The translations under genes and the position numbers were made by a program. A stretch of 56,654 bases of DNA from NCBI RefSeq assembly GCF_003113265.1, contig NZ_PUIV01000024.1:1-56654 (forward strand), in the 5' to 3' direction. Under the pieces are notes generated by a model. That model worked only from the letters and a program-made list of their open reading frames with translations. It was not told the origin of the DNA and did not search any database. The number at the start of each line of letters is the position of its first letter. Within the stretch, counting starts at the first letter, position 1. This document shows positions 6,649-17,578 of the stretch, piece by piece. This stretch comes from Methylosinus sporium. GTDB lineage: Bacteria; Pseudomonadota; Alphaproteobacteria; Rhizobiales; Beijerinckiaceae.

Positions 6649-9318
6649 TCACTGCGCGGCCTTTTGGCGGAGCGTCTCCTCGACCGCCGCGAGCGCCGCA
6701 TCGAGCGCCGAAGCGTCGGGACCGCCGGCCTGGGCGAGATCGGGCCGCCCTCCTCCGCCCTTGCCGCCGAGCTTCTCGGAAGCGGCGCGCACCAGATCGA
6801 TGGCGTTGAAGCGGGCGGTGAGATCGGCGGTGACGCCGACGACAACTCCGGCCTTGCCGTCCGTGGAGGCGTTGGCGATGGCGACGACGCCGGAGCCGAT
6901 CGTCTTCTTGGCCTCGTCGACGAGGGACTTCAAATCCTTCGCGTCTATGCCGCCGACGGCTTTGGCGAACAGCTTGATTCCAGCGACGTCGCGAACGGGC
7001 TCCGCCGCGCCATTGCCGCCGCCGCCGCCCATGGCGAGCTTGCGCTTGGCGTCGGCGAGCTCGCGCTCCAAAGTCTTGCGCTCCTCGATGAGGCTGGCCA
7101 GCCGCGCCGGGGCTTCCTCGACGGAGGCGCGGACGAGAGCGGCGATCTCGCGCAGCGCCTTGGCCTCGGAGACGAGCTGCGCGCGGGCGCCTTCCGCCGT
7201 CTTCGCCTCGATGCGGCGCACGCCCGAGGCGACCGCGCCCTGCGAGACGACGCTGATGAGGCCGATGTCGCCGGTGCGGCGCACATGCGTGCCGCCGCAG
7301 AGTTCGACGGAAAAGGCGCGATCGGCGTCGACGGGCGCATGGCCCATGGCGACGACGCGCACCTCGTCGCCATATTTTTCGCCGAACAAAGCGCGGGCGC
7401 CGGAACGAATGGCCTCGTCCTGGCCCATCAGCCGGGTTTCGACCGGGGCGTTGTCCTGCACCACTTCGTTGGCGATCTGCTCGACGGCGGCGATCTCTTC
7501 CTCGGTCAATGGCTTGGGATGGGTGAAGTCGAAGCGCAGCCGATCCGGCGCGACGAGCGAGCCCTTTTGCGCGACATGATCGCCGAGCACGCGGCGCAGC
7601 GCCTCGTGCAGAATATGCGTCGCCGAATGATTGGCGCGCACGGCGTTGCGGCGAGCGTGCTCGACCTCGAGCTCGAGCGCGAGACCAGGCGTGAGCGCGC
7701 CCTCCTCCACCACGCCCTCGTGAACGAAGAGGCCGTGAACCTTCTTTTGCGTGTTGGTGACGCGAAAGCGCACGCCCTTGGCGCGCATCACGCCGATGTC
7801 TCCGATCTGGCCGCCGGATTCCGCGTAGAAGGGCGTCTGATTGAGCAGCACGGCGCCGCGCGCGCCGGTCTCGAGCCGGAAGGTCTCCGCCCCTTCGTGG
7901 AGAAGGGCGACGATCTGGCCCTCGGACTTCTCCCGGTCATAGCCGAGAAACTCGGTCGCGCCGAGACGCTCCTCGAGCGCGAACCAGACGGCCTCGGTCG
8001 CCGTCTCGCCAGAGCCGGCCCAGGCCTTGCGCGCCTCGGCGCGCTGGCGCTCCATGGCGGTCTCGAAAGCGGCCTTGTCGACGACAATGCCGCGCGGACG
8101 CAGCGCATCCTCGGTGAGATCGAGCGGAAAGCCGTAAGTGTCGTAGAGCTTGAACGCCGTTTCGCCGGAGAAGCTCGCGCCGGCCGTGAGCGAGGCGCTC
8201 TCCTCGTCGAGGATCGAGAGGCCGCGCACGAGAGTCTGGCGGAAACGCGTCTCCTCGGTCAGCAGAGTGTCGCGAATGAGGCTTTCGGCGCGGGTCAGCT
8301 CGGGATAGGCGAGGCCCATTTCGGAAACCAGCTCGCCGACGAGGCGATGCATCAAAGGCTCGGCGGCGCCGAGAAGCTGCGCATGGCGCATGGCGCGGCG
8401 CATGATTCGGCGCAGCACATAGCCGCGGCCCTCATTCGAAGGCGTCACGCCATCGGCGACGAGAAAGGCCGACGCGCGCAGATGATCGGCGATGACGCGG
8501 TGGCTCGCCGCCTGCGGTCCGGCGGAATCGACGCTTGTCGCCTCCGCGACGGCGCCGATGAGGCGCCGGAAGAGATCGACCTCGAAGACCGATTGCACGC
8601 CCTGCAGCAGCGCGGCGATTCGCTCGAGGCCCATGCCCGTGTCGATGGAGGGACGCGGCAGCGGCGCGCGCTCGCCCGGCGCGATCTGCTCATATTGCAT
8701 GAAGACGAGGTTCCAGAACTCCAGGAACCGATCGCCATCCTCGTCCGGGCTGCCGGGCGGGCCGCCGGCGACGCTGTCGCCCTGATCGAAGAAAATCTCG
8801 GAGCAAGGGCCGCAGGGGCCGACGTCGCCCATGCTCCAGAAATTATCTGCGGTGGGAATGCGGATGATGCGATCGTCAGAAAAGCCGGCGATCTTTTTCC
8901 ACAGCGAAAAGGCTTCGTCGTCGTCGTGATAGACGGTGACCAGCAGCTTTTCGCGCGGCAGGGCCAGCTCGCGGGAGACGAAATTCCAGGCGAGTTCTAT
9001 GGCGCCTTCCTTGAAATAATCGCCGAAAGAGAAATTGCCGAGCATCTCGAAAAAGGTCAGATGCCGCGCCGTATAGCCGACATTGTCGAGATCATTGTGC
9101 TTGCCGCCGGCGCGCATACATTTTTGCGCGGTGGCGGCGCGCGCGTAATGGCGCTTCTCGAAGCCGGTGAAGACATTCTTGAACTGCACCATGCCGGCGT
9201 TGGTGAACATCAGCGTGGGGTCGTTCTGCGGGACGAGCGGCGAGGATGCGACCTTCTCGTGTCCATTGCGCGAGAAATAGTCGAGGAAGGTCGAACGGAT
9301 CTGGTTGACGCCACTCAT
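6649..9318 (-). CDS. alaS: Alanyl-tRNA synthetase
   Basis: This is an 889-residue cytoplasmic class II synthetase that charges tRNA-Ala. The N-terminal catalytic core begins [19 protein letters not shown], with motif 2 region [17 protein letters not shown]. The editing domain carries HSATH and the Cys/His motif [11 protein letters not shown] that binds zinc. The C-terminal part includes a Gly-rich linker (GGGGGNG) and the DHHA1-type C-Ala domain. Length is normal. The large plus-strand ORF over the same bases (6574-9543) is a GC-skew shadow. recA lies upstream on the same strand. Confidence 0.97.
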   Translation of the reverse strand: MSGVNQIRSTFLDYFSRNGHEKVASSPLVPQNDPTLMFTNAGMVQFKNVFTGFEKRHYARAATAQKCMRAGGKHNDLDNVGYTARHLTFFEMLGNFSFGDYFKEGAIELAWNFVSRELALPREKLLVTVYHDDDEAFSLWKKIAGFSDDRIIRIPTADNFWSMGDVGPCGPCSEIFFDQGDSVAGGPPGSPDEDGDRFLEFWNLVFMQYEQIAPGERAPLPRPSIDTGMGLERIAALLQGVQSVFEVDLFRRLIGAVAEATSVDSAGPQAASHRVIADHLRASAFLVADGVTPSNEGRGYVLRRIMRRAMRHAQLLGAAEPLMHRLVGELVSEMGLAYPELTRAESLIRDTLLTEETRFRQTLVRGLSILDEESASLTAGASFSGETAFKLYDTYGFPLDLTEDALRPRGIVVDKAAFETAMERQRAEARKAWAGSGETATEAVWFALEERLGATEFLGYDREKSEGQIVALLHEGAETFRLETGARGAVLLNQTPFYAESGGQIGDIGVMRAKGVRFRVTNTQKKVHGLFVHEGVVEEGALTPGLALELEVEHARRNAVRANHSATHILHEALRRVLGDHVAQKGSLVAPDRLRFDFTHPKPLTEEEIAAVEQIANEVVQDNAPVETRLMGQDEAIRSGARALFGEKYGDEVRVVAMGHAPVDADRAFSVELCGGTHVRRTGDIGLISVVSQGAVASGVRRIEAKTAEGARAQLVSEAKALREIAALVRASVEEAPARLASLIEERKTLERELADAKRKLAMGGGGGNGAAEPVRDVAGIKLFAKAVGGIDAKDLKSLVDEAKKTIGSGVVAIANASTDGKAGVVVGVTADLTARFNAIDLVRAASEKLGGKGGGGRPDLAQAGGPDASALDAALAAVEETLRQKAAQ

Positions 9319-9423
9319 ATCGGTTCTTGTCGCCCGCTTGTTCGGCTCGAAAAGCCATCGAACGCGCGCTCGGCCGTAACCGTCGCAGGGAAAAGGAAAA
9401 GGCCCGGCGCGAACCGAGCCCTT

Positions 9424-9562
9424 CTAGAGCATTTGTCCGCGAAGTGGAACAGGCGGCGCGGCTCGCGGAAGGGGATGACGCTTCGGAAGTCTTCGCGCCG
9501 CCACCCCACCCCGGACGGCCACGCCGTCCGACCCTCCCGCTGAAGGGGAGGGTGGGCCGTCC
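9424..9562. repeat. Intergenic repeat and nested hairpins downstream of recA
   Basis: The spacer between alaS and recA holds two structured pieces. At 9424-9450 there is a reverse-oriented, diverged copy of the repeat seen at 24009-24042 (GTTCC-ACTTCGC with AA and CTCTA ends). At 9513-9562 nested inverted repeats occur: GGACGGCC (9513-9520)/GGCCGTCC (9555-9562) enclosing ACCCTCCC (9531-9538)/GGGAGGGT (9546-9553). The hairpin could help end recA transcription, although no T-run follows. Confidence 0.5.
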
Positions 9563-9590
9563 TCGCTTCACCTTCGGGCGATCGCTCGAC

Positions 9591-10670
<1,080 letters not shown>

Positions 10671-10980
10671 GGCGATGATTCCTTCTGGCACGGGGCGGGC
10701 GGCAGGCGCAACGCGAGATGCGGCCCTGAAGCGAAAGAGCGGTGAAAGACTTGTGAGGATCGGACCGGTATCGGACGCGAAGATCGGATGGGCAGATTGT
10801 ATCGCATTTGTTCTCTTCGCCAAGTTCTTTTTTTGTTCCGCTCGCATTTTTCGCCCCGCCTCCCGCGCCGGCGCGGGCCGAGGGAAGGAACCGGCTTGAA
10901 GTCCGCGAGTTCCTCGGCGTAAGGGACGCGAGCCGGCGCCCGGCGCCGTTCTTCTATCGACAGCGGAGTTTCGACAGCCA
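10671..10980. other. recA-pyrE divergent intergenic region
   Basis: This 310-bp region separates recA (minus) and pyrE (plus). It contains the LexA box at 10824-10838 in a T-rich segment (10808-10852). No gene was seen in it. Confidence 0.6.
10824..10838 (-). promoter_or_regulatory. LexA (SOS) box of recA
   Basis: GTTC (10824-10827), seven T's, then GTTC (10835-10838) exactly matches the alphaproteobacterial LexA direct repeat GTTC-N7-GTTC. It lies 154 bp from the recA start and 143 bp from the pyrE start. A third GTTC at 10809-10812 is out of register. Regulation of recA by LexA through this site is the standard arrangement in this class. Confidence 0.75.
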
Positions 10981-11574
10981 ATGAGCGATTTGCGCGCTTC
11001 CCGTCCCGACGCCGTTCTCGATCCCGCCGATCCGCGCTGGGGGCGGCTGCATCGGCTGATCGACACGCATTCGCTGCTGCGCGGCGATTTCACGCTCTCC
11101 TCGGGCCGCAAGAGCAATTATCTCTTCCAGCTGCGCCAGACGACCATGCTGCCGGAGGGCGCGCATCTCATCGCCGATATCGTCGTCGACTATATGAAGG
11201 CGCTGGGAATAAAGGGCGTCGGCGGGCTGGCCGTGGGCGCCGTGCCCATGGTGGCGGCCATCGCCGCGGTGAGCTTTCCCAAAGGCGCGCCGGTCGAGGC
11301 TTTCTTCGTGCGCAAGGAGGCCAAGGGCCATGGCGCCAAGGAGCGTATCGACGGCTATGTGCCCAAGGGCGGCGAATCGCTGATCGTGGACGATGTGGCG
11401 ACGACGGGCGGCTCTATATTGGAGGCCATCGCCGGCATGACGGAAGAGCATCCAGAGGCGAAAGCGACGCGCGCGCTGGTGGTGATCGACCGCGAGGAAG
11501 GCGCCGCGGAAAAGCTCGCCGAAAAGGGAATCACGCTGGCGTCGATCTTCAAGCGGAGCGATTTCACCATATAG
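10981..11574 (+). CDS. pyrE: Orotate phosphoribosyltransferase
   Basis: This is a 197-residue enzyme of pyrimidine synthesis that converts orotate and PRPP to OMP. The phosphoribosyltransferase signature is [17 protein letters not shown], and the Lys-rich catalytic loop region is [18 protein letters not shown]. The N-terminal hood contains [12 protein letters not shown]. It is followed by a small cytochrome gene after 12 bases, so the two may be cotranscribed although they are not functionally linked. Confidence 0.95.
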   Translation: MSDLRASRPDAVLDPADPRWGRLHRLIDTHSLLRGDFTLSSGRKSNYLFQLRQTTMLPEGAHLIADIVVDYMKALGIKGVGGLAVGAVPMVAAIAAVSFPKGAPVEAFFVRKEAKGHGAKERIDGYVPKGGESLIVDDVATTGGSILEAIAGMTEEHPEAKATRALVVIDREEGAAEKLAEKGITLASIFKRSDFTI

Positions 11575-11586
11575 AGGAGCTGCGAC

Positions 11587-11919
11587 ATGATTTGCCCGAC
11601 GCCGATGATTTTTGCATTAGTCGCTTCCATAGCCGTCGCGGCGCCCGCGGCCGCGCAATCGAGCGATCCGACGGCCGGGCGACGCCTCGCCGCCTCGCTC
11701 TGCGTCGAATGTCACCGCATAGACGACAAGACGCCGGCCAAGGACGAAGCCTCCAAGGCGCCGAGCTTCGTCGATGTGGCGCGCATGCCCTCGACGACCG
11801 AGCTGGCGATCAAGGTTTTCCTGCGCAGCTCGCATCGCAACATGCCCAATCTCATCCTCACGCCGGACGAGATCGACTCGCTCGCCGCCTATATCGTCGG
11901 CCTCGCGCCGAAGCATTGA
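11587..11919 (+). CDS. Small class I cytochrome c
   Basis: This is a 110-residue exported monohaem cytochrome. The signal peptide ends at AAAQ (about residue 24), and the haem site CVECH is at residues 39-43. A likely distal Met lies in HRNMPNL, and the terminal helix is TPDEIDSLAAYIVGL. It should be a periplasmic electron carrier; its partner is unknown. It lies 12 bases behind pyrE with GAGGAG just upstream as ribosome-binding site. Confidence 0.88.
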   Translation: MICPTPMIFALVASIAVAAPAAAQSSDPTAGRRLAASLCVECHRIDDKTPAKDEASKAPSFVDVARMPSTTELAIKVFLRSSHRNMPNLILTPDEIDSLAAYIVGLAPKH

Positions 11920-11923
11920 CGCC

Positions 11924-12376
11924 TCAGGGCTGCGGACATTCCGGGCGAAGATATTTCGCGTCTATGGTGAAGCCCGAGCGCTCGCGCGTGACGCCGCTCT
12001 TTTGCGTGAGCGTCGTCTTCGATTGCGCGCGATACCAGCTCGAGAAATCGCCGGTGAACAAGAGGCTCGTCACTTCGCGCGCGCCATGGAGATCGCAGGA
12101 GAAGGTGACGATGACCTCGCCGCCCTGCGCGGATTCGACGCTCGGCTTGGTGCAATTGTCCTGCGGAACGCCGAGCAGGCCGTCGCTCGCCTCGATGCAG
12201 ACGTCATGCGCCTGCAATCCCACTTCCGGCGATATGGTCTTTATGCGCCACAGGCCGGGACGACGCTGCGGGAGATCATCCGCGCGCACCGAGGACGCGC
12301 CCGCGACGACGGCGAGAGACAAGGTCGCAGCGAGCATGGCGAGATGCGGCGCGCGACGATAGATGCGGAGGTTCAA
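11924..12376 (-). CDS. DUF3617 exported protein
   Basis: This is a 150-residue protein with a signal peptide (residues 1-33, ending SSVRADD). It then has the DUF3617 hallmarks: RRPGLWRIKT near the mature N-terminus, and Cys in VCIEAS, DNCTK, FSCDL and a final PECPQP, so two disulfides are possible. The family is periplasmic with unknown function. It is convergent with the cytochrome gene, 4 bases apart. Confidence 0.8.
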   Translation of the reverse strand: MNLRIYRRAPHLAMLAATLSLAVVAGASSVRADDLPQRRPGLWRIKTISPEVGLQAHDVCIEASDGLLGVPQDNCTKPSVESAQGGEVIVTFSCDLHGAREVTSLLFTGDFSSWYRAQSKTTLTQKSGVTRERSGFTIDAKYLRPECPQP

Positions 12377-12510
12377 CGCTTCGCCTCGATCTATGATCTT
12401 TTACGGCGCGGAATATGTGACGCGCGCCTTTGCGAGGCAATTCGTTTTCGATATCGCGCGCGATTTCGAGAATAGCTCCCGCGTGCGCATCCCTATTTTT
12501 CCCGCATGAC

Positions 12511-12532
12511 GCGGCCTCCCGAAGGAGGCCGC
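12511..12532 (-). terminator. Hairpin with UUCG loop, probable terminator
   Basis: A 9-bp stem (12511-12519 with 12524-12532) closes a TTCG tetraloop when read on the minus strand. It lies 11 bases past the stop of the LysM gene. The T-run is missing (A-rich GGGAAAAATAG follows a few bases later), so termination is likely but not certain. Confidence 0.55.
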
Positions 12533-12542
12533 GCGACAGAGA

Positions 12543-13034
12543 TCAGGCCTGGCCGGCGGCGCCTTGGGCCTTGGGAATGCGCAGCACCTGGCCGGGATAG
12601 ATCTTGTCGGGGTCAGAGAGCAGCGGCCGATTGGCGGCGAAAATCTCCTCGTATTTTCCGCCCTTGCCCTGGCCATATTGCGTCTCGGCGATCTTCCACA
12701 GCGTGTCGCCTTGGCGCACCTTGTAGAAGAAGGATTCCGTCTCCTGCTTGCCGACGACGATATTGCTCTCGACCTGCGAGACGCCCTTGGTGTTGCCGAC
12801 GGCGAGCACGATCTTCTCGGCGTCGCTGGTGGAGGCCGCCTTGCCGCCGAGCTTCACCTTGTCGCCCTCGACCGAGATTTCGATCTTGGAGGCGTCGAGA
12901 CCTTTCTTCTCGATCTCCTTCTTCAGCTCATCGGCGGGCGCGGCGGCGTTCTCGGTCGCGCCCTTGGGCGACGGCGCATTCTTGTCGATCTGCTCGCCGC
13001 TCTTCGAGTTGTTCCAGAAATTGAAGAGACCCAT
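12543..13034 (-). CDS. BON-LysM domain protein (YgaU/Kbp-like)
   Basis: This is a 163-residue soluble protein. The start ATG at 13034 follows a strong AAGGAGG. A BON domain covers about residues 33-95 (LKKEIEKKGLDASKIEISVEG, then GVSQVESNIVVG), and a LysM domain covers about 103-157 (FYKVRQGDTLWKIAETQYG, then IYPGQVLRIPK). This order is that of E. coli YgaU/Kbp, a cytoplasmic K+-binding protein. No signal peptide is visible, in line with Kbp. A hairpin follows the stop. Confidence 0.9.
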   Translation of the reverse strand: MGLFNFWNNSKSGEQIDKNAPSPKGATENAAAPADELKKEIEKKGLDASKIEISVEGDKVKLGGKAASTSDAEKIVLAVGNTKGVSQVESNIVVGKQETESFFYKVRQGDTLWKIAETQYGQGKGGKYEEIFAANRPLLSDPDKIYPGQVLRIPKAQGAAGQA

Positions 13035-13118
13035 TTTTACGACCTCCTTCGCGCTTTGGCGTGAGCGCGAGCGCCGGTGGAATTGCGCCCGCGCCGCGTT
13101 ACATAGGGCGCGCCGCGC

Positions 13119-13775
13119 TCAGGCGAGCCCATCGCGAAGAAGGCGCTCGCGCGCCGCCTGCACCCATAGCTTTGCGGCGAGCGGCGAGAAATGCAGGCCG
13201 TCATCGGTCATCTCGGCCCGCCGCGCGCCGTCTTGCGAAAGCTGCGGCGCGAGATCGACGACCGCGAGCCCGCGCGCTTCGGCGAGCGCGCGCATCAGCC
13301 GATTCATCTCGTCTATGCGCGGCGCCTGCGCCGCGTCGGCGATATGGGGCGCGAGCATCAGAACGCCGCGCGCATCCTCCGGCAGGCGGCGCAGCAGCGC
13401 GCGAAAATCATGGTCGATCTGCGTGAGCGGCGCCGCGTCGAAAAGAAGATCGTTCAAGCCGCCGTCGATGACGAAGCAGCGCGCGCCCATCATGCGCGCC
13501 TCGACGATTAGCGCGCCTATATCCTTCAGCGTCGCGCCGCCGAGGGAAAGGCGCAGCACGTCGAAGGGCCGCCGACGCAGCGGGCGCCAATCGCATTGCG
13601 CCGCGAGACTGTCGCCGACAATGGCGTAGCGCGGCGGCCGCAGACGCGCGACCCGCCGATGCAGCGCGATACGAAAGGCGCGCCGCGCGCCGGCGTCGGA
13701 GACGACGAGCAGCGCGCCGAGGAGCAGCAGGAGAAAGACGAAAATGAAAAGAATTTGCGTCACTGTCGCGATCAT
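13119..13775 (-). CDS. SGNH/GDSL-type hydrolase, membrane anchored
   Basis: This is a 218-residue protein. I start it at the ATG at 13775, where a clear N-terminal membrane helix begins (TQILFIFVFLLLLLGALLVV); the longer upstream frame overlaps the divergent gene and lacks homology. SGNH blocks are present: AIVGDSLAAQC (block I), DGGLNDL (the N of block III) and DDGLHFSP (Asp-x-x-His of block V). It is likely an esterase or acyl hydrolase facing the periplasm; the substrate is unknown. A second, unrelated-looking SGNH hydrolase is encoded at 17979-18605. Confidence 0.8.
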   Translation of the reverse strand: MIATVTQILFIFVFLLLLLGALLVVSDAGARRAFRIALHRRVARLRPPRYAIVGDSLAAQCDWRPLRRRPFDVLRLSLGGATLKDIGALIVEARMMGARCFVIDGGLNDLLFDAAPLTQIDHDFRALLRRLPEDARGVLMLAPHIADAAQAPRIDEMNRLMRALAEARGLAVVDLAPQLSQDGARRAEMTDDGLHFSPLAAKLWVQAARERLLRDGLA

Positions 13776-13844
13776 CGCCCTCGCCGCCTCGCCCGCGTCA
13801 TCGGCGGGACATAGATCGGAATCGACTCCGGGGAGGACCCACGC

Positions 13845-14339
13845 ATGATCGCCCGCATCGCCAAGATCCTGCTCACCGCCTGCGCCGGCCTGCTCGGCCT
13901 CGTCACCGGGCTCGGCAATATTTTCGATTATGGCACGAATTTCGAGGTCCTTCGCCATGTCGTCTCCATGGACACGACTCACGCCGACGCCGCGCTGATG
14001 AGCCGCGCCATTCTCTCCGACACGCTGCAGCGGCTGTTCTATGCCGGGATCATCGCGACGGAGCTCGCCTATGGGGCGCTCTGCCTCTATGGCGCGCTGC
14101 GGCTTTTTGGCGCACGAAAGGGCGATGCGGCGCGCTTCGAAGCGGCGAAACAATGGGCCATAGGCGGGCTCGCGCTCGGCTTCGCGCTCTATTTTTTCGG
14201 CTTCATGATCATCGGCGGCGAATGGTTCCAGATGTGGCGTTCCATTGATTGGAACTTCCAGCAGCCGGCCTTTCGATTCATCGGCTCGCTCGGCCTCATC
14301 CTGCTCTTCGTCGCTCAGCCGGAGCCCCCGCGCGGCTGA
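13845..14339 (+). CDS. DUF2165 small integral membrane protein
   Basis: This is a 164-residue protein with four predicted membrane helices (about residues 5-25, 65-88, 105-130 and 140-158). The family features are FDYGTNFEVLRHVVSMD after helix 1 and EWFQMWRSIDWNFQQPAFRF before the last helix. DUF2165 proteins sit in the inner membrane and have no known function. It is divergent from the SGNH hydrolase gene. Confidence 0.85.
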   Translation: MIARIAKILLTACAGLLGLVTGLGNIFDYGTNFEVLRHVVSMDTTHADAALMSRAILSDTLQRLFYAGIIATELAYGALCLYGALRLFGARKGDAARFEAAKQWAIGGLALGFALYFFGFMIIGGEWFQMWRSIDWNFQQPAFRFIGSLGLILLFVAQPEPPRG

Positions 14340-14462
14340 AGCGGCGAGAGCATTGTTTGGAACCGATCCAATCTATGGAGTTTGACGGAATTAGCGCTTC
14401 TTCACTAGATTTCGCGCGCCTCGCTCATTCGGAGAGTCCGCTCTCCCGATTGGAGACTCTCA

Positions 14463-15734
14463 ATGGCGCTCGCCATTCGATCGCGCCTCTCGATAGTGTC
14501 GCGCGCCTTTTTCTTTCTGCTCGCCGCGGCCGCGCCGGCGGCGAGCTTCGAATCGACGACGAGCGACGCGCGGGCGGCCGATGAAGCCGGCCTCACGCCG
14601 CGCGAGCTGCTGGGCAAGCGGATTTTCGAGGACAAGAGCCTGTCCGAGCCCGCCGGCCTCTCCTGCGCCTCCTGCCACGATCCCGCCAAGGCGTTTCAAG
14701 GCAATAACGGCTCGCCCGTCGCGGCGCTGGCGCGCGGCAGCCGGCCGGATGCGCTCGGAACGCGCAAGACGCCTTCGCTCGCTTACGTCTCCTTCAGCCC
14801 GCGCTTTCATTTCATGAAGAAGGAGGACGAGGAGACCGGCGCGACCGAGCTCGTTCCCGCCGGCGGCCAATTCTGGGACGGACGCGCGGATGATCTGGCT
14901 GCGCAAGTGGAAGGGCCGCTGCTCAATCCGCGCGAGATGAACAATCCGTCGAGAGCCGCCGTCGTCGAGAAGATCAAATCCGGCGCCTATGCCGATCTCG
15001 CGCGGCGCGTCTATGGCGCGAAGATTTTCGACAGCGACGCCGCTTTCGACAAATTGGCGCGCGCCGTCGCCGCCTATGAGAGCAGCGCGCGCTTTCATCC
15101 CTTCTCGTCCAAATTCGACGATGTTCTGCGCGGCCGCGAGAAATTGACCGCTGAAGAAGCAAAGGGCTTCGCTCTGTTCAAGGACAAGAACAAGGGCAAT
15201 TGCCTCGCCTGCCATGTCGGCGAGGAGAAATCGCGCCGGCCGCAAGACTGGCTGTTCACCGATTTCAGCTATGACGCGCTGGGCGCGCCGCGCAACGCCG
15301 CCATTCCCGACAACAAAGACCCGGCCTTTGTCGATCTCGGCCTCTGCAAACGCGAGGGCCTCGCGAAGATCGCGCCGAAAGGCTTCGACATCGACAGTCT
15401 CTGCGGCCAGTTCAAGGCGCCGAGCTTGCGCAATGTCGCCGTGACCGGGCCCTATCTGCACAATGGCGTTTTCGCCAGCCTGCGCGATGTCGTCGCCTAT
15501 TATGCGACGCGCGACACCGACCCTGCGCGCTGGTATCCGAAAAAGGACGGCGCGACCGCGAAATACGACGATCTGCCGGAGAAGTTCCACGACAATGTGA
15601 ACGTCAAGGAAGTTCCCTATGATCGCAAGCCGGGCGAGACGCCGCGGCTCGACGAGGGCGAAATCGACGCCATCGTCGCCTTTCTGCGCACGCTGACCGA
15701 TCGGCCCGCGCCGGTCGCCAGAGCCGAGAAATAA
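14463..15734 (+). CDS. Di-haem cytochrome c peroxidase / MauG family protein
   Basis: This is a 423-residue periplasmic protein with a signal peptide (to about residue 28) and two haem sites, CASCH at 68-72 and CLACH at 247-251. The segment GGQFWDGRADDLAAQ and the C-terminal TGPYLHNGVFASLRDVVAYY are typical of the bacterial di-haem peroxidase/MauG superfamily. It may reduce H2O2 or, as MauG does, oxidise a protein partner. No mau gene lies nearby, so the peroxidase role is the simpler reading. A short hairpin (14431-14446) lies before the start. Confidence 0.88.
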   Translation: MALAIRSRLSIVSRAFFFLLAAAAPAASFESTTSDARAADEAGLTPRELLGKRIFEDKSLSEPAGLSCASCHDPAKAFQGNNGSPVAALARGSRPDALGTRKTPSLAYVSFSPRFHFMKKEDEETGATELVPAGGQFWDGRADDLAAQVEGPLLNPREMNNPSRAAVVEKIKSGAYADLARRVYGAKIFDSDAAFDKLARAVAAYESSARFHPFSSKFDDVLRGREKLTAEEAKGFALFKDKNKGNCLACHVGEEKSRRPQDWLFTDFSYDALGAPRNAAIPDNKDPAFVDLGLCKREGLAKIAPKGFDIDSLCGQFKAPSLRNVAVTGPYLHNGVFASLRDVVAYYATRDTDPARWYPKKDGATAKYDDLPEKFHDNVNVKEVPYDRKPGETPRLDEGEIDAIVAFLRTLTDRPAPVARAEK

Positions 15735-15836
15735 AGCCGAGAAACAGAACGTCTCCGGCCGAAGCGCCGGCTCCGCCGCGAAAAGGACATAAGCATCGGG
15801 CCGGATGGCTCCGTCTTTCCTCGAGGAGGCGGCCCC

Positions 15837-17507
15837 ATGCGGCTTCGTGTTTCCGCTCTCGTTTGCGTATCATCGATCGCGCTGTCCTCCGCATGGGCGA
15901 AGGAGACGATCGTCGAGGCGGCCTCGGCGGTCGAAGGCGTCGTCGTTCATCCCGACGCCGCGACGGTGACGCGCAGAGCGACGATCGATCTTCCCGCGGG
16001 GGCTTCGACCATCGTGCTCGCGAACCTGCCCGCCGGGCTCGACGCCGATTCGCTGCGCGTCTTTGGCGAAGCCGATGGCCGCGTGACGATCGGCGCCGTC
16101 GAGACGCGATTCGCTCCGGCGGATGCGCGCGCGCCGGATACGGCGATCGAGATCAAGCTGAAGCAATTGCGCCGGGCGCGCGAGAGCCTGCAGGCGACGC
16201 TGGATGCGCTCGCCGGCAAGCAGGCGATGATCGTGCGCTATTCGCAGGCCGGGCCGGAGAAGCTCGGGCCCGAGGCGCGCCCTCTCGCGATCGGCGAATG
16301 GAACGCCGCTTTCGAGACGATCGGCGCCGCGCTGGCCAAGACCGGCGAAGAATTACGCACGGCGCGCGCCAGGGCCAAGGATCTCGACGATGAGATTCAT
16401 GCGCTCGAAGCGGGAGGCGGCGAACGCAAAATGCAGCGCCCGGCGCGCGAGGTCGCGATCGCCGTGGAATCGGCGAGCGGCGGAAAGCTGCGATTGACGC
16501 TCACCTATCTCGTCGCCGGCGCCTCTTGGCGGCCCGCCTATGACGCGCGGCTCGACACCGGCGGCAAGGACGGCAAGCCGCAGATCGAGCTCACCCGTCG
16601 CGCCGCGGTGACGCAGAACACGGGCGAGGACTGGAGCGACGTCGCGCTCTCCGTCTCGACGACGCGCGCGCATCGCGGCGCATCGGCGCCGGATGTGCAG
16701 CCGCAGCGCGTCGGCTTCTACGAGCCGCCCGTTCTCTATGCGGAAAAGCTCGCCGCTCCGGTCGCCGCAGCGCCCGAGCGCCAATTGCGCAGAGCCGACG
16801 CCAGGGCTTCGGCGCCCGCGCCCGTCCCCTTGGAACAGCAGACGGCAACGCTCGAATCCAACGCCTATCAGGCCAGCTTCAACATCGCGGGCCGCGTCGG
16901 CGTCCCCGGCGACGGAAGCTCGAAGAGTTTCATTCTCTCGTCGCGCCGCATCGAGCCGACGCTCGCCGCGCATATCGCGCCGGCGCAAGATCCGACCGCC
17001 TTTCTCGAGGCGCGCATCGTCAATGACGAGGACGCGCCGCTGCTGCCCGGCCCCGTCGCCGTGCAGCGCGACGGCGTTCATGTCGGGCAGAGCCGCATCG
17101 CTTTCGTCGCGCCCGGCGAGGCGGTCGAGCTCGGCTTCGGCGCCGACGACAAGATCAAGGTGACGCGCGCGCCGGTCAAGCGCGTCGAAAACGAGCCGAG
17201 CTGGTTCGGCCAGACCAAATATGAGACGCGCGACTTCAAGACGACGATTCGCAATCTGCATGATTTCGTCGTCCCGGTGACGGTGGTCGATCGAACGCCT
17301 TTTTCCGAAAACACGGCCATTACGGTGGAGACGCTGCCACAGACCACTGCGCCCACGACGAAGCAGGTGGCGGACAAGCGCGGCGTGATGGCCTGGAGCT
17401 TCGACGCCAAGCCCGGCGAGACGAAAGAGCTGCGCCTCGCCTATCGGGTCAAATGGCCGGCGGAGCGCGACATTGTGACACAGCCGGCGCCGATCGCGCA
17501 GAGATGA
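15837..17507 (+). CDS. DUF4139 (mucoidy inhibitor A-like) exported protein
   Basis: This is a 556-residue protein with a signal peptide (LVCVSSIALSSAWA). An N-terminal DUF4140 domain begins VEGVVVHPDAATVTRRATID, a coiled-coil region lies near residues 100-190, and the DUF4139 domain begins LTLTYLVAGASWRPAYDARL and runs to the C-terminal RLAYRVKWPAERD. This is the full architecture of the DUF4140/DUF4139 family, which is found in bacteria and fungi with unknown biochemical role. Length is normal. Confidence 0.85.
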   Translation: MRLRVSALVCVSSIALSSAWAKETIVEAASAVEGVVVHPDAATVTRRATIDLPAGASTIVLANLPAGLDADSLRVFGEADGRVTIGAVETRFAPADARAPDTAIEIKLKQLRRARESLQATLDALAGKQAMIVRYSQAGPEKLGPEARPLAIGEWNAAFETIGAALAKTGEELRTARARAKDLDDEIHALEAGGGERKMQRPAREVAIAVESASGGKLRLTLTYLVAGASWRPAYDARLDTGGKDGKPQIELTRRAAVTQNTGEDWSDVALSVSTTRAHRGASAPDVQPQRVGFYEPPVLYAEKLAAPVAAAPERQLRRADARASAPAPVPLEQQTATLESNAYQASFNIAGRVGVPGDGSSKSFILSSRRIEPTLAAHIAPAQDPTAFLEARIVNDEDAPLLPGPVAVQRDGVHVGQSRIAFVAPGEAVELGFGADDKIKVTRAPVKRVENEPSWFGQTKYETRDFKTTIRNLHDFVVPVTVVDRTPFSENTAITVETLPQTTAPTTKQVADKRGVMAWSFDAKPGETKELRLAYRVKWPAERDIVTQPAPIAQR

Positions 17508-17578
17508 CGGACTTGAAAGGGACTTCGGCGTAGCCATTTGTGTGGTGTCGCGGCGCTCGCGCGACGAGGAGAGTCCCC

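Noticed and set aside
6574-9543. 989-residue plus-strand ORF over alaS
   Set aside because: It lies antisense to a full-length alanyl-tRNA synthetase and has a repetitive, Asp/Arg/Leu-rich shadow composition.
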